From contig JASLFS010000026.1 in assembly GCA_030150505.1 (NCBI GenBank), positions 1 to 7,918 on the forward strand: a stretch of DNA of 7,918 nucleotides. Reading direction: 5' to 3'. Below are positions 1 through 7,298 of the stretch, one piece after another. Each line of letters opens with the position of its first letter. Positions within the stretch are counted from its first letter, which is position 1. The notes under the pieces are model-generated. The model had not been told where the DNA came from, did not search any database, and was given only the letters and a program-made list of their open reading frames with translations. The stretch comes from Vitreoscilla sp. (GTDB taxonomy: Bacteria; Pseudomonadota; Gammaproteobacteria; Burkholderiales; Neisseriaceae). A program made the translations under genes and the position numbers.

Positions 1-101
1 GTACGCATTGTCATAATTGCCAATTTAAACACAGCACTGATATGACGTTTTACATTGATTCCAGTAACAATAACCCCGAGTGATTTGCAGTTTTCTATCA
101 T
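1..101 (-). CDS. Possible partial ORF leaving the left edge, unidentified
   Basis: The minus-strand frame ending at the window edge is free of stops from position 224 to position 1 (about 74 codons). The first usable ATG is at 101-99, giving 33 codons before the edge (starts MIENCKSLGVIVTGINVK). The frame reads plausibly as protein further upstream of that ATG too (for example KKSGIVAGTKQS), so it may be the remnant of a longer gene that lost its start, or the true start may be a non-standard codon. I see no Shine-Dalgarno sequence before the ATG. I do not recognise the product. In DNA this AT-rich an open run of this length can arise by chance, so this is a weak call. Confidence 0.22.
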   Translation of the reverse strand, partial: MIENCKSLGVIVTGINVKRHISAVFKLAIMTMR

Positions 102-262
102 TAGTAATATATAGCATTTATCTGTTTGATTGAATTCATTAAAATTTATTATCGATTGCTTAGTACCTGCTACGATACCCGATTTTTTTATTGCTGAAAA
201 TTTATTACCTAATATGCGTGAATGTTACTTGCAAGCCAGCAACTTATTCTGCCATTTTTATG

Positions 263-293
263 GACGGCTGGAAAGTCGTCATTTTTCATTTTT
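263..293 (+). terminator. Candidate weak rho-independent terminator
   Basis: A six-pair stem (GACGGC with GTCGTC, one G-T wobble) encloses the loop TGGAAA at 263-280 and is followed by ATTTTTCATTTTT at 281-293. The shape suits a factor-independent terminator for + strand transcription entering from the left. No + strand gene is visible upstream, and the stem is short, so it may simply insulate the cas promoter or be chance. Confidence 0.28.
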
Positions 294-371
294 GGCACTT
301 TAATGTTGTACAGCTGTAATCAATCTAGAAAACCTGCTTTGTTATTAAGTTAATTAATAATCAAATTTTAA

Positions 372-399
372 TTGACAAACGCATAAATTATTCTATGAT
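372..399 (+). promoter_or_regulatory. Strong sigma70-like promoter for the cas operon
   Basis: A perfect -35 hexamer TTGACA (372-377) is followed after 16 nt by TATGAT (394-399), five of six matches to the -10 consensus. The expected start of transcription is near 406, leaving a 5' untranslated region of about 190 nt before cas1. It is the best promoter-like pair I found upstream of the operon, and it points the right way. The long leader is unusual, and a second weaker start nearer the gene cannot be excluded. Confidence 0.6.
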
Positions 400-596
400 T
401 GTGATGTAAGCTATGGCTGGCTGCAATTTTGGAAGTATTTATTTTACATTTTGTTATTTTTGCCAGTGCGTTTTATTCATGTTATTTCTTTTGAAATGAA
501 TTAATTACAGCAGAAACATGATTGTTTCCAATAGCAACTTATTTTCAAAATATTGGCTAATCATAATGATATAGTAATTTTACTGGGTGATATTTT

Positions 597-1538
597 ATGG
601 ATTCTTTAGGGTCGTTAAAATCAATTTTGCATTCTAAACGGGCAAATTTATTTTATTTAGAATATTGCCGTGTTATGCAAAAAGATGGTCGTGTTTTGTA
701 TTTAACAGAAGCCAAGAATGAAAACCAATATTGGAATATTCCTATTGCCAATACAACAGTTATTTTGCTGGGTACAGGTACATCTATTACGCAAGCCGCT
801 ATGCGGTTATTAGCCAGCGCCGGGGTTTTAGTTGGCTTTTCTGGTGGGGGTGGGACACCATTGCTAATGGGAGCTGAGATTGAATGGATGACGCCGCAAA
901 GTGAATACCGACCAACGGAATACATGCAGTCTTGGATGAAGTTTTGGTTTGATGAAGAAAAGCGGTTGGCTGTGGCTAAAAACTTTCAACGTGCTAGGGT
1001 TTAATATATTCAACAGGTTTGGCAAAAAGATCGGGATTTAAGAGAAGAGTTTTCTTTGGTGGATAGTGATGAGTTCCAGGAATCCATCCATTCATATTTA
1101 CACAAAATTGAAAAATATCAGAAAGTTGGCGATTTATTGTTGGCTGAAGCAACCATGACGAAACAATTATACAAAATCATATCTACACGCTGTGGTTTAT
1201 CGAATTTTAGTCGCAATCCAGAAGAAAAAGACTTGGCTAATAATTTTTTGAACCATGGTAATTATTTGGCATATGGTATTGCAGCAACAACTTTATGGGT
1301 GTTGGGGATTCCGCATGGATTCGCGGTTATGCATGGTAAAACCCGTCGAGGTGCGTTGGTATTTGATGTGGCGGATTTAATTAAGGACGCTATTGTTTTG
1401 CCATGGTCGTTTGTTTGTGCAAAAGAGAAAGCAACTGAACAAGAATTTAGGCAGCAAATCTTACAAAAATTCACTGAACACAAGGCATTGGATTTTATGT
1501 TTGAGCGAGTTAAAGAAGCTGCAGCAGAGTATAGATAA
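597..1538 (+). pseudogene. cas1: Cas1 integrase (type I-F), interrupted by an in-frame stop
   Basis: Cas1 with Cas2 inserts new spacers at the leader end of the array. Codons 1-135 carry the N-terminal part with I-F family stretches (KRANLFYLEYCRV, YWNIPIANTT, LLGTGTSITQAAM, GGGGTPL, TPQSEYRPTEY, FDEEKRL, FQRAR). A TAA at 1002-1004 (codon 136) stops it. The same frame then continues without shift (YIQQVWQKDRDLREE) to TAA at 1536-1538, 313 codons in all, close to the usual length of about 320. All expected metal-binding residues lie after the stop: E184, H246, D257 and D260 (within HGKTRRG and FDVADLIKD). In the Pseudomonas aeruginosa homologue as I recall it, this codon is Glu (ARLERI against ARV-stop-YI), so a single G to T change, GAA to TAA, explains the lesion. 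The start ATG has GGTGAT close upstream. Either a real nonsense mutation or a sequencing error is possible. As read, full-length Cas1 is not made. Confidence 0.93.
1041..1058 (+). promoter_or_regulatory. Possible internal restart for the Cas1 C-terminal part
   Basis: A purine-rich AGAGAAGAG (1041-1049) sits 6 nt before an in-frame TTG (1056), followed directly by GTG (1059). Translation could restart here after the stop at 1002 and make a 160-residue catalytic-domain fragment. The ribosome binding site match is only moderate and the start codons are weak. Such a fragment would lack the N-terminal domain used for Cas1 dimerisation, so function is doubtful. Confidence 0.25.
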
Positions 1539-1592
1539 AAGATAAAAGACTTATTTCTCAAATAGCGTGTGTTTGCAACATAGGGATATTAC

Positions 1593-4544
1593 ATGATTGT
1601 CACTTTTGTTTCTGAGTGTGAGAAAAAAGCCATTATTCGCACCAGACAAGTGTTGGATGCCTTTGCTAATCGCATTGGTGCCAATGTATGGCAAACAGTT
1701 ATTACAGAAGAAGGATTGTTGGTTGTTAAGAAGTTATTGCGTCAAACTGTTACCAAAAATACGGCTGTGAGTTGTCATTGGGTTCGTTCTCGTCGGCGCA
1801 GTGATTTACTGTGGATTGTTGGGAATCGCAATCGTTTTAATATATTGGGATATGTGCCAGTCAATATAACGCAAAAAGAATTAATCACGGATGAAATTAC
1901 GATGAAAGCTAAAAAAGATCAGCTGTATGCTAATACGCAATTGCAACCATTGGCTGAGCATTTGTTTGCAGTAGGTTACTTGGCTGAGCAAATATTTAAG
2001 AAAACAGTCAGTAATGATGAAAAAGATAATTTAGCGAATATCGCTTATTTAGCAGGTTGTTTGCATGATATTGGTAAGGCTGATCCTAATTTTCAAGATT
2101 GGCTTAGGAATCCAAGAAGTAAAAAATTTATTGCAGAAGATGGGCAGCATATTGACGCCAAATTTACTTTTGAAAAACACCCAAGGCACAATGAAATCTC
2201 GGCTATTTTATTGGCGTTTTTTGATGGGCAATTAGCTGGCTTAAATTCTCGTCAGAAAGAGGCTTTGTCGCACGTTGTATATTGGCATCATGCCAAACCA
2301 TTTAGAAAAACAGATGATTTTAATGATGTCTTTAAAGCCTATGGATATTTACAGAAAAGTTTAACAACAGAGACATTTGAAATATTGTTGAACCAATGTG
2401 TTGTGTTATTAAAGCGTATTAAATCAATTGCGGAACATTATGGCGAAGCTAATTTTTTAAGTCAAAAATTGTCTTGGTCAATTGAATCATTACCTGAGTT
2501 ATTTGAGCAGTTTGAGTATCGCTATAAAGGTAAGGATTTTTCAGATTTTAAATATTATTCTTCAATAGATGATTTTGAAAAACTCAGAATAAATATTGAA
2601 AAAAATGCACACAATAATCTTTTGCGTGCTTGTGTGATTAGCGCTGACAGACTTGTTTCAAAGCTATCAGGAGAAGATTTATTAATTTACCTGAAAGAAG
2701 GTAGATTAAATGAGCTATTGGATACGGTTACAGAGGAGGCTTCACTTTTAACATCTCATTTAGAAATCGCTTCTACTCAATTTCCATTAAGTGATAGAAC
2801 CATCAAGCAAAATCAAATTGCTGAGTTGTTGCATCAGCAACGGGATATTCCTGTATTAGCAGGTCCAGCAGGATGCGGTAAAACACGGATAGCGCTTGAA
2901 TGGGCAAGGTTGCAAAATGCAAAGAAAATTATTTGGGTATGCCCACGAGTGCAGGTTTGCCAAGGTATTTTTCAAGAATTAATAGACAGTTATTTGCCTG
3001 ATGCCAATGTGGAAATATTGACAGGCGAATTTAAATATACGAATAAATGGGGGGAAGAAACCAAAGAAGAGGATTACTTTTCTGCAGATGTTGTGGTGAC
3101 AACGATTGACCAAATTCTAGGTTCTGTTGTAACTCATACAAATGTTAATGGTTTAATTCCTTTTATGGACGCTCATGTGGTTTTTGATGAGTACCATGAA
3201 TATATACCGATGGATATTTTTAACCTGTTATTTGCAGAGTTAATTGCCAATAAAAAAATGAGAAGTTCGTACGATAAAAGAACGTTATTGGTATCAGCAA
3301 CGCCCCAATATTTTTATTTAGAAAATATATTGGGGTTTTATTTTGAAGATGTGGTTGAAATGGCGTCATTTAATCATAGCCAATATCAAATTAAGTTTAT
3401 TGATTATGAAGAAAATGTTTTGGAGAGTAATCCGTTTTACCAACCATACTCGGATAAAACATTTGTGATTAGTAATACTGCAATAACCGCTCAGCTTGGA
3501 TTTGTTTACCAAAAAGCCAATGAAAATAGTGTGCTGTTTCATTCTAAATTTAAGAAAAGCGATAAAAAATCATTATTTAATGAGGTTTATGAAGCATTTA
3601 AAAAAGATGGGACAGAGAAATACCAAGTATTGAGAAGTGGTCCGATTGTGCAAGCATCGCTCAATATTAGTGCGAATTCCATGCTAACTGAAATGACTTC
3701 ACCTGAAAATCTGCTGCAACGCTTGGGGAGATTGGATCGATTTGGTCTGAATCAAGAACCCAATATCTTATCGGTGGCGATTACTGAAGCTGTTAAAAAT
3801 GGAAGTTCAAAAGGTTCATCTGCTTATTTTTTAAATAGGCTTAATGCATTGCAGACGACAAAACAATGGTTTGACTATATTCAAAATCAATTGGGTGAAA
3901 ATACTTTTTCCTTAACAGAGTTGTATCAGCTGTACCGACAGTTTTATGCAACCGAATTGGGTAAAAAGGCCATGCAGGATGATTTAGAAAAAGCAATCAA
4001 AAAAAGCATTGAGTGGATAGGTAAGAAAGTAGCTGAGCCCAGTGTTGTTGTTAAAAAGAAGACAGCAGAACGAATGAGTAAAATGAGTAAAAACTCATTA
4101 CGAGGTGATAGCCGTTTTGTTCAGTTAGCGAAATTAGATTTAAATGACTATCAAAATCCTGTTTTCTTGAATGAATATGCTTATACGCCGCCATTAGATG
4201 ATGTGGCTGAATATGATAATTTAACAGAATCATTGTCAGTGATTCGGGATTTATTGCCATTTATTGCACAAAAGCATGGCAATGTGGATCCGAGCCATCC
4301 TGTTAAAGGCATTCCTGAGAAAAAAAGTAGCGCACGTCAGGCTGTTTTAGAAGGTTATGCAAAAGATGCAGATTATCCTCTGTATTTGAGTTATATCGAG
4401 GATGATTTAAATAAAGTAGGCGGTGTTGGGGTTAGAAATAATCACGCAATTTATTATGCTGTGTGTGATGAGCAAGCAATTGGCTCAATGAGTTTGGATA
4501 AAATAAACGAAATTTTTCATAGTGATATTAAGGGAGATGAATGA
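1593..4544 (+). CDS. cas2-3: Cas2-Cas3 fusion nuclease-helicase (type I-F)
   Basis: This 983-residue protein is the interference nuclease. It is recruited to the crRNA-bound target, nicks the displaced strand and unwinds the DNA; its Cas2 part also joins Cas1 in adaptation. Residues 1 to about 95 form the Cas2-like domain (start MIVTFVSECEKKAIIRTRQ; CHWVRSRRRSDLLWIVGNRNRF). The HD nuclease domain follows: H123, the HD pair H158-D159 in LHDIGKA, W231-H232-H233, and D352 in SADRL. The superfamily 2 helicase shows Walker A GPAGCGKT (424-431), the DExH-type box DEYH (532-535), SAT (568-570) and motif VI QRLGRLDR (709-716). Every key motif is present, so it should be active. The start is supported by AGGGA at 1582-1586, six nt before the ATG, and the gap after cas1 is 54 nt. 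At 983 residues it is somewhat shorter than the roughly 1,080 of P. aeruginosa Cas2-3. It would be co-transcribed with cas1, so the cas1 stop might reduce its expression by polarity. Confidence 0.96.
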   Translation: MIVTFVSECEKKAIIRTRQVLDAFANRIGANVWQTVITEEGLLVVKKLLRQTVTKNTAVSCHWVRSRRRSDLLWIVGNRNRFNILGYVPVNITQKELITDEITMKAKKDQLYANTQLQPLAEHLFAVGYLAEQIFKKTVSNDEKDNLANIAYLAGCLHDIGKADPNFQDWLRNPRSKKFIAEDGQHIDAKFTFEKHPRHNEISAILLAFFDGQLAGLNSRQKEALSHVVYWHHAKPFRKTDDFNDVFKAYGYLQKSLTTETFEILLNQCVVLLKRIKSIAEHYGEANFLSQKLSWSIESLPELFEQFEYRYKGKDFSDFKYYSSIDDFEKLRINIEKNAHNNLLRACVISADRLVSKLSGEDLLIYLKEGRLNELLDTVTEEASLLTSHLEIASTQFPLSDRTIKQNQIAELLHQQRDIPVLAGPAGCGKTRIALEWARLQNAKKIIWVCPRVQVCQGIFQELIDSYLPDANVEILTGEFKYTNKWGEETKEEDYFSADVVVTTIDQILGSVVTHTNVNGLIPFMDAHVVFDEYHEYIPMDIFNLLFAELIANKKMRSSYDKRTLLVSATPQYFYLENILGFYFEDVVEMASFNHSQYQIKFIDYEENVLESNPFYQPYSDKTFVISNTAITAQLGFVYQKANENSVLFHSKFKKSDKKSLFNEVYEAFKKDGTEKYQVLRSGPIVQASLNISANSMLTEMTSPENLLQRLGRLDRFGLNQEPNILSVAITEAVKNGSSKGSSAYFLNRLNALQTTKQWFDYIQNQLGENTFSLTELYQLYRQFYATELGKKAMQDDLEKAIKKSIEWIGKKVAEPSVVVKKKTAERMSKMSKNSLRGDSRFVQLAKLDLNDYQNPVFLNEYAYTPPLDDVAEYDNLTESLSVIRDLLPFIAQKHGNVDPSHPVKGIPEKKSSARQAVLEGYAKDADYPLYLSYIEDDLNKVGGVGVRNNHAIYYAVCDEQAIGSMSLDKINEIFHSDIKGDE

Positions 4545-5530
4545 TGGCTAAGATAACCGGGATTAAAAGTGTAGATTTCAAAATTAAAGCATTTGGTTAT
4601 GGTGTTGTGAATTGGAATGGACCGACAACTTTAACTGGTGATGATGGTAAAACGGTTGATAATCATACTTTACCTAAATTACGTGGTTACAGTAATTTAA
4701 CTGGAAAAGTGAAAGAAAATGGTTATAAATATCGCAAAGAAGCATCGGATCTTAATTTTAAGGAGAATCCTTTATATATTAGCCAAAACTGCATTCGCCA
4801 TCATTTATTTCGTGAGCAATCGTATGATTTACATTATGCCAAAGATAAAAATTTAGCTGATGTTCTTGCTTCTATTACAGGGCTAATTCGTGGTTATGTT
4901 GTTCCATCTAGCCAGTGTAAACGGACTAGCCCATTGTTAATTACTGATTTTGTTGATCAATTGGGTAATGGTAACTTTGAGCAGTTATCCAATGCCAGTT
5001 CTAGTGAAGAAGTGGTCGAAAAAGATGGCAGCAAGACTTATAAAAGAGGCGATAACTCTATTTTCTCTAAAACAACATTTGGCGATACTGAATATGAAGC
5101 TTATGGCTCAATTAGCATTGAGCAATTGGCATTTATTTCGTTAGATAAGAAATTTGACCGTGCCGCAATGATTATTAAGCAAGGTGAAGGTGAAAAAATT
5201 GCTGAGCAAGTGGCGGCTTTTATTCAAAGCTTAGATCCAACTCGTCATCCTACTGTGAGTTTTCATGAAAACTATGTTCGTAAAGGTACTATTTTCAATG
5301 AAGGGGAAGTGGGTATTTTATTGGATAATACCGCTATTGATATAGTGGTAAAAGAAACTTTAAAAATGCTACAAGATTTATCTATTCGACAAGCCAAGGG
5401 ATATATGTATGTGGATGCGATCGAAATAGATTATAACGATAGCAATAAAATGATGCGCATTAAACGCCAGCCTGATGAAGTTAATTTAGAGCCACAAAGT
5501 GAGTATGCTGTTTATTTTGAGCAAAAATAA
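4544..5530 (+). CDS. cas7fv: Cas7fv, backbone subunit of the I-F2 Cascade
   Basis: Cas7fv polymerises along the spacer part of the crRNA to form the filament of the surveillance complex. The 328-residue protein (MAKITGIKSVDFKIKAFGYG) resembles the I-Fv Cas7 family as I recall it, with NWNGPTTLTGDDGKTVDNHT, LYISQNCIRHHLFREQ (78-92), ASITGLIRGYVVPSSQCKRTSP (109-130), FSKTTFGDTEY (174-184) and LSIRQAKGYMYVD (279-291). The identification rests on these stretches and on its position between cas2-3 and cas5fv. I chose the second of two consecutive ATGs: AGGGAG at 4531-4536 is 7 nt before 4544 but only 4 nt before 4541, and this start matches the short N-terminus I expect. The ATG overlaps the cas2-3 stop (TGATG), which implies translational coupling. 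Residues 150-172 look like a charged, low-complexity insertion (SSSEEVVEKDGSKTYKRGD) and probably form a loop. Confidence 0.9.
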   Translation: MAKITGIKSVDFKIKAFGYGVVNWNGPTTLTGDDGKTVDNHTLPKLRGYSNLTGKVKENGYKYRKEASDLNFKENPLYISQNCIRHHLFREQSYDLHYAKDKNLADVLASITGLIRGYVVPSSQCKRTSPLLITDFVDQLGNGNFEQLSNASSSEEVVEKDGSKTYKRGDNSIFSKTTFGDTEYEAYGSISIEQLAFISLDKKFDRAAMIIKQGEGEKIAEQVAAFIQSLDPTRHPTVSFHENYVRKGTIFNEGEVGILLDNTAIDIVVKETLKMLQDLSIRQAKGYMYVDAIEIDYNDSNKMMRIKRQPDEVNLEPQSEYAVYFEQK

Positions 5531-5539
5531 GGAGGATAT

Positions 5540-6565
5540 ATGCGAATCATCATTGATTATGAATCCTCTTGGCGAAATTCTTTTTTAGATGGTACAAACA
5601 ATGAAGCTTTGCCAAAAGGAGGGCGAAAGTTCATTGCATCAATGACTGAGCTCAAAAAAGATGGCAATTTCAAAGAGCATATTGTTGGTAAAGATACTGT
5701 TATGGGTGTCTTAAATCGTTTAATTGGAGATCAGCGTAAGCTTTATCAAGCACGGCAGGATGAGAATTATTATTTTAAAGAAATTGAACAATTATTATCC
5801 ACTGAGGATATTGTTGATGAGATTAAAAGTACAGAGCAAGAGTTTGTATTTTTGAGAAATGTTTCAGGAAGTACTGATCAAAATGCGTTTACAGGCATGA
5901 TTAAATCTCAAGATAGTGCTTTTAAGAGTGAATATTCTCAAGCCTTGTGGGGATTGTTATTCCTATCTTTAGAAGATATTTGTCAATTTATTTTGGACAA
6001 TGGTTCGGATATTAAGCTGCCGAATGCCATTGATTTAGATCCTATCTCGGTCATTAATCAGTTGGAAATATTAAATTCGTTTAAAGCAATTGAGTTAAAG
6101 GACGATACTTTACATGCTTATCGCCAGATTCAAAATGAATTTCCTGATGTTGATTTTAAGTTGACTGCAAAAGAGTTGTTTACGCCCATTAGTTTTTATA
6201 CTGCTGCGTTATATATTCAATTAAAAAAATTGAGTCAGCAATATGATTTAACAAACGTGTTAACAGCAAGCGGTGGATTAAGTGGTATTTCTAAAAGAGG
6301 ATTTACTAAAAAAGATTTTATGGCAAGGTTTACAACTGGACCTAAAAAATTAATTTGGGGAAATCCGTATATGCTAAAAACTCGGGTGAAAGGTGAAGGG
6401 GAAATTACTAGGTTATTAACAAAAGCATCCGGTCAACTCACCATTCATTTAAATATTTCACATCATGATGCTAAAGATTTGGAACAAAAAATATTAAATG
6501 CTGGTGTATCGGCATTTTATTTGGGTAAAAAAGGATTAGCTTATGTTTCTGACATTCGGCTGTAA
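5540..6565 (+). CDS. cas5fv: Cas5fv, PAM-side capping subunit of the I-F2 Cascade
   Basis: Cas5fv binds the crRNA 5' handle. In the characterised Shewanella I-Fv complex it also takes over PAM recognition and strand separation through an inserted alpha-helical domain, replacing the absent Cas8f. The 341-residue protein begins with a beta strand and loop typical of the family (MRIIIDYESSWRNSFLDG). The middle, roughly residues 65-240, is rich in predicted helices (YYFKEIEQLLSTEDIVDEI, YSQALWGLLFLSLEDICQFIL, FYTAALYIQLKKLSQQYDL), as expected for the insertion. The C-terminal part holds GGLSGISKRGFTKKDFMARF (245-264), the basic WGNPYMLKTRVKGEGEITR (273-291) and a terminal YLGKKGLAYVSDIRL. It starts 9 nt after the cas7fv stop, with the near-perfect Shine-Dalgarno TAAGGAGGA at 5528-5536 overlapping that stop. 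Cas5 proteins vary, so the exact boundaries of the helical domain are inference. Confidence 0.88.
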   Translation: MRIIIDYESSWRNSFLDGTNNEALPKGGRKFIASMTELKKDGNFKEHIVGKDTVMGVLNRLIGDQRKLYQARQDENYYFKEIEQLLSTEDIVDEIKSTEQEFVFLRNVSGSTDQNAFTGMIKSQDSAFKSEYSQALWGLLFLSLEDICQFILDNGSDIKLPNAIDLDPISVINQLEILNSFKAIELKDDTLHAYRQIQNEFPDVDFKLTAKELFTPISFYTAALYIQLKKLSQQYDLTNVLTASGGLSGISKRGFTKKDFMARFTTGPKKLIWGNPYMLKTRVKGEGEITRLLTKASGQLTIHLNISHHDAKDLEQKILNAGVSAFYLGKKGLAYVSDIRL

Positions 6566-6577
6566 AGGGGTAATGAG

Positions 6578-7180
6578 ATGAAATATTATCTTGAAATAAC
6601 ACTCATTGAAAATAATAACATCACCTTGTATGAGCAATGGTCAAAAATATATACCCAAATTCATTTGGCTTTTGTGGAACAAAAAAATAGTCAAAATAAA
6701 ATATGTTATGGGGTTTCATTCCCTGAATACCGTTTTAATGAGAAAGCACAGATTGGTTTTTTAGGAGGCAAGCTTCGTGTATTTGCTGAGACAGAAGCCC
6801 AATTAGTTAATCTTGATTTGCCAAAATGGTTAGCTAAATTGGCTGATTATGTTCACTTGCAGGTTATTAAAGCAGTGCCAAGTCAGATTAATGGCTATGC
6901 TGTTTACAGACGAAAACAAGTTAAAACCAATGCAGCACGTTTAGCAAGGCGCAGTGCTAAACGAAATAATATCTCATTTGATGAAGCTTTGCAGAACTAC
7001 CAAAATGTAGTCACAAGTTGTGATTTGCCTTTTGTTCAAATACAAAGCTTAAGTAGCTCTAGTGCGAGTAATAAGAACTTTTTTAAGCTGTTTGTTGAAA
7101 AGTTACCAGCATCATCAGTCACGGAGTCTATATTTAATACTTATGGCTTAAGTGTTAACGCAACTGTTCCCGAGTTTTAA
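6578..7180 (+). CDS. cas6f: Cas6f (Csy4), crRNA-processing endoribonuclease
   Basis: Cas6f cuts the precursor transcript at the 3' base of each repeat hairpin and remains bound to the stem, forming the head of the complex. The 200-residue length is close to the roughly 190 of Csy4. H29 (TQIHLAF) matches the catalytic histidine position of P. aeruginosa Csy4. The basic helix that docks in the hairpin groove is visible as RRKQVKTNAARLARRSAKR (111-129). S157 and S159 in QIQSLS are candidates for the serines that position the RNA. The C-terminal stretch FFKLFVEKLP (168-177) and FNTYGLS (186-192) is the usual family ending. AAGGGG at 6565-6570 lies 7 nt before the ATG, and the gene begins 12 nt after cas5fv, so it is the last gene of the operon. 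Nothing looks broken. Confidence 0.95.
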   Translation: MKYYLEITLIENNNITLYEQWSKIYTQIHLAFVEQKNSQNKICYGVSFPEYRFNEKAQIGFLGGKLRVFAETEAQLVNLDLPKWLAKLADYVHLQVIKAVPSQINGYAVYRRKQVKTNAARLARRSAKRNNISFDEALQNYQNVVTSCDLPFVQIQSLSSSSASNKNFFKLFVEKLPASSVTESIFNTYGLSVNATVPEF

Positions 7181-7249
7181 CCCAATTTTGCTGGCTAATT
7201 AAAATATTTAATAAAATCAAATATTTATATTTTTTAGAATAAATTGGGT
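7180..7249. repeat. 9-bp inverted repeat flanking the leader IHF site
   Basis: ACCCAATTT (7180-7188) and AAATTGGGT (7241-7249) are perfect inverted copies. The left arm begins on the last base of the cas6f stop codon. The midpoint, about 7214.5, falls next to the IHF consensus at 7215-7227. The 52-nt gap is too long for a typical terminator loop, so a protein-binding or bend-assisted arrangement is more likely than a simple hairpin. Confidence 0.45.
7215..7227 (+). promoter_or_regulatory. IHF binding site in the leader
   Basis: AATCAAATATTTA matches the IHF consensus WATCAANNNNTTR at every defined position. It lies 84-96 nt before the first repeat. IHF bending of the leader is known to be needed for spacer integration in type I-E and I-F systems, so its place here fits an adaptation site. 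Chance matches occur in AT-rich DNA; the position is what makes this one credible. Confidence 0.6.
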
Positions 7250-7250
7250 C

Positions 7251-7298
7251 ATTGAGCTAAAATACGTATTAAGTTACTATTTTAGCTCAATTTTTTTT
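7251..7298 (+). terminator. Rho-independent terminator of the cas operon
   Basis: ATTGAGCTAAAATA (7251-7264) pairs perfectly over 14 bp with TATTTTAGCTCAAT (7278-7291), leaving a 13-nt loop, and eight Ts (7291-7298) follow. It lies 70 nt after the cas6f stop and ends just 12 nt before the first repeat, so it should separate the cas transcript from the array. The stem is long but AT-rich, so some read-through into the array is possible. Confidence 0.82.
7253..7280 (+). promoter_or_regulatory. Candidate array promoter overlapping the terminator
   Basis: TTGAGC (7253-7258) and TACTAT (7275-7280), each four of six matches to the sigma70 hexamers, are 16 nt apart. They would start transcription near 7287, about 24 nt before the first repeat. 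In that case the array transcript would start inside the right arm of the hairpin and carry no complete terminator. The elements are only moderate in strength; an upstream leader promoter with read-through is the alternative. Confidence 0.35.

Larger units (their letters stand above)
1..596. other. AT-rich intergenic region upstream of the cas operon
   Basis: This stretch has no complete gene that I can support. It contains the weak minus-strand open frame at its left end, a hairpin with a T-rich tail at 263-293, a 10-bp perfect palindrome TACAGCTGTA at 309-318, a TTAATTAA palindrome at 350-357, and the strong promoter at 372-399. The final 190 nt or so would be the untranslated leader of the cas transcript. 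I found no I-F repeat and no tRNA here. The 309-318 palindrome lies about 54 nt upstream of the -35 box and could be an operator, but nothing else supports that. Confidence 0.6.

Noticed and set aside
1002..1004. Programmed stop read-through or recoding in cas1
   Set aside because: The codon is TAA followed by T, an efficient termination context, with no visible downstream recoding hairpin or slippery sequence, and there is no frame change. Point mutation is simpler.
653..1561. Two minus-strand open frames (653-925 and 1262-1561) opposite cas1
   Set aside because: They lie entirely opposite clear Cas1 coding sequence, match no family I know, and lack ribosome binding sites. They are shadows of cas1.
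4051..4260. Minus-strand 69-codon frame inside cas2-3
   Set aside because: It is embedded in the C-terminal coding region of Cas2-3 and has low-complexity content (repeated FYSFYSF). It is a shadow frame.
4541..4543. Upstream ATG as the cas7fv start
   Set aside because: It is only 4 nt from AGGGAG, while the adjacent ATG at 4544 has the ideal 7 nt. The two differ by one residue, so the choice has little effect.
4950..5144. 64-codon + strand frame inside cas7fv
   Set aside because: It overlaps the conserved FSKTTFGDTEY region of Cas7fv in another frame and has no separate start signal of note.
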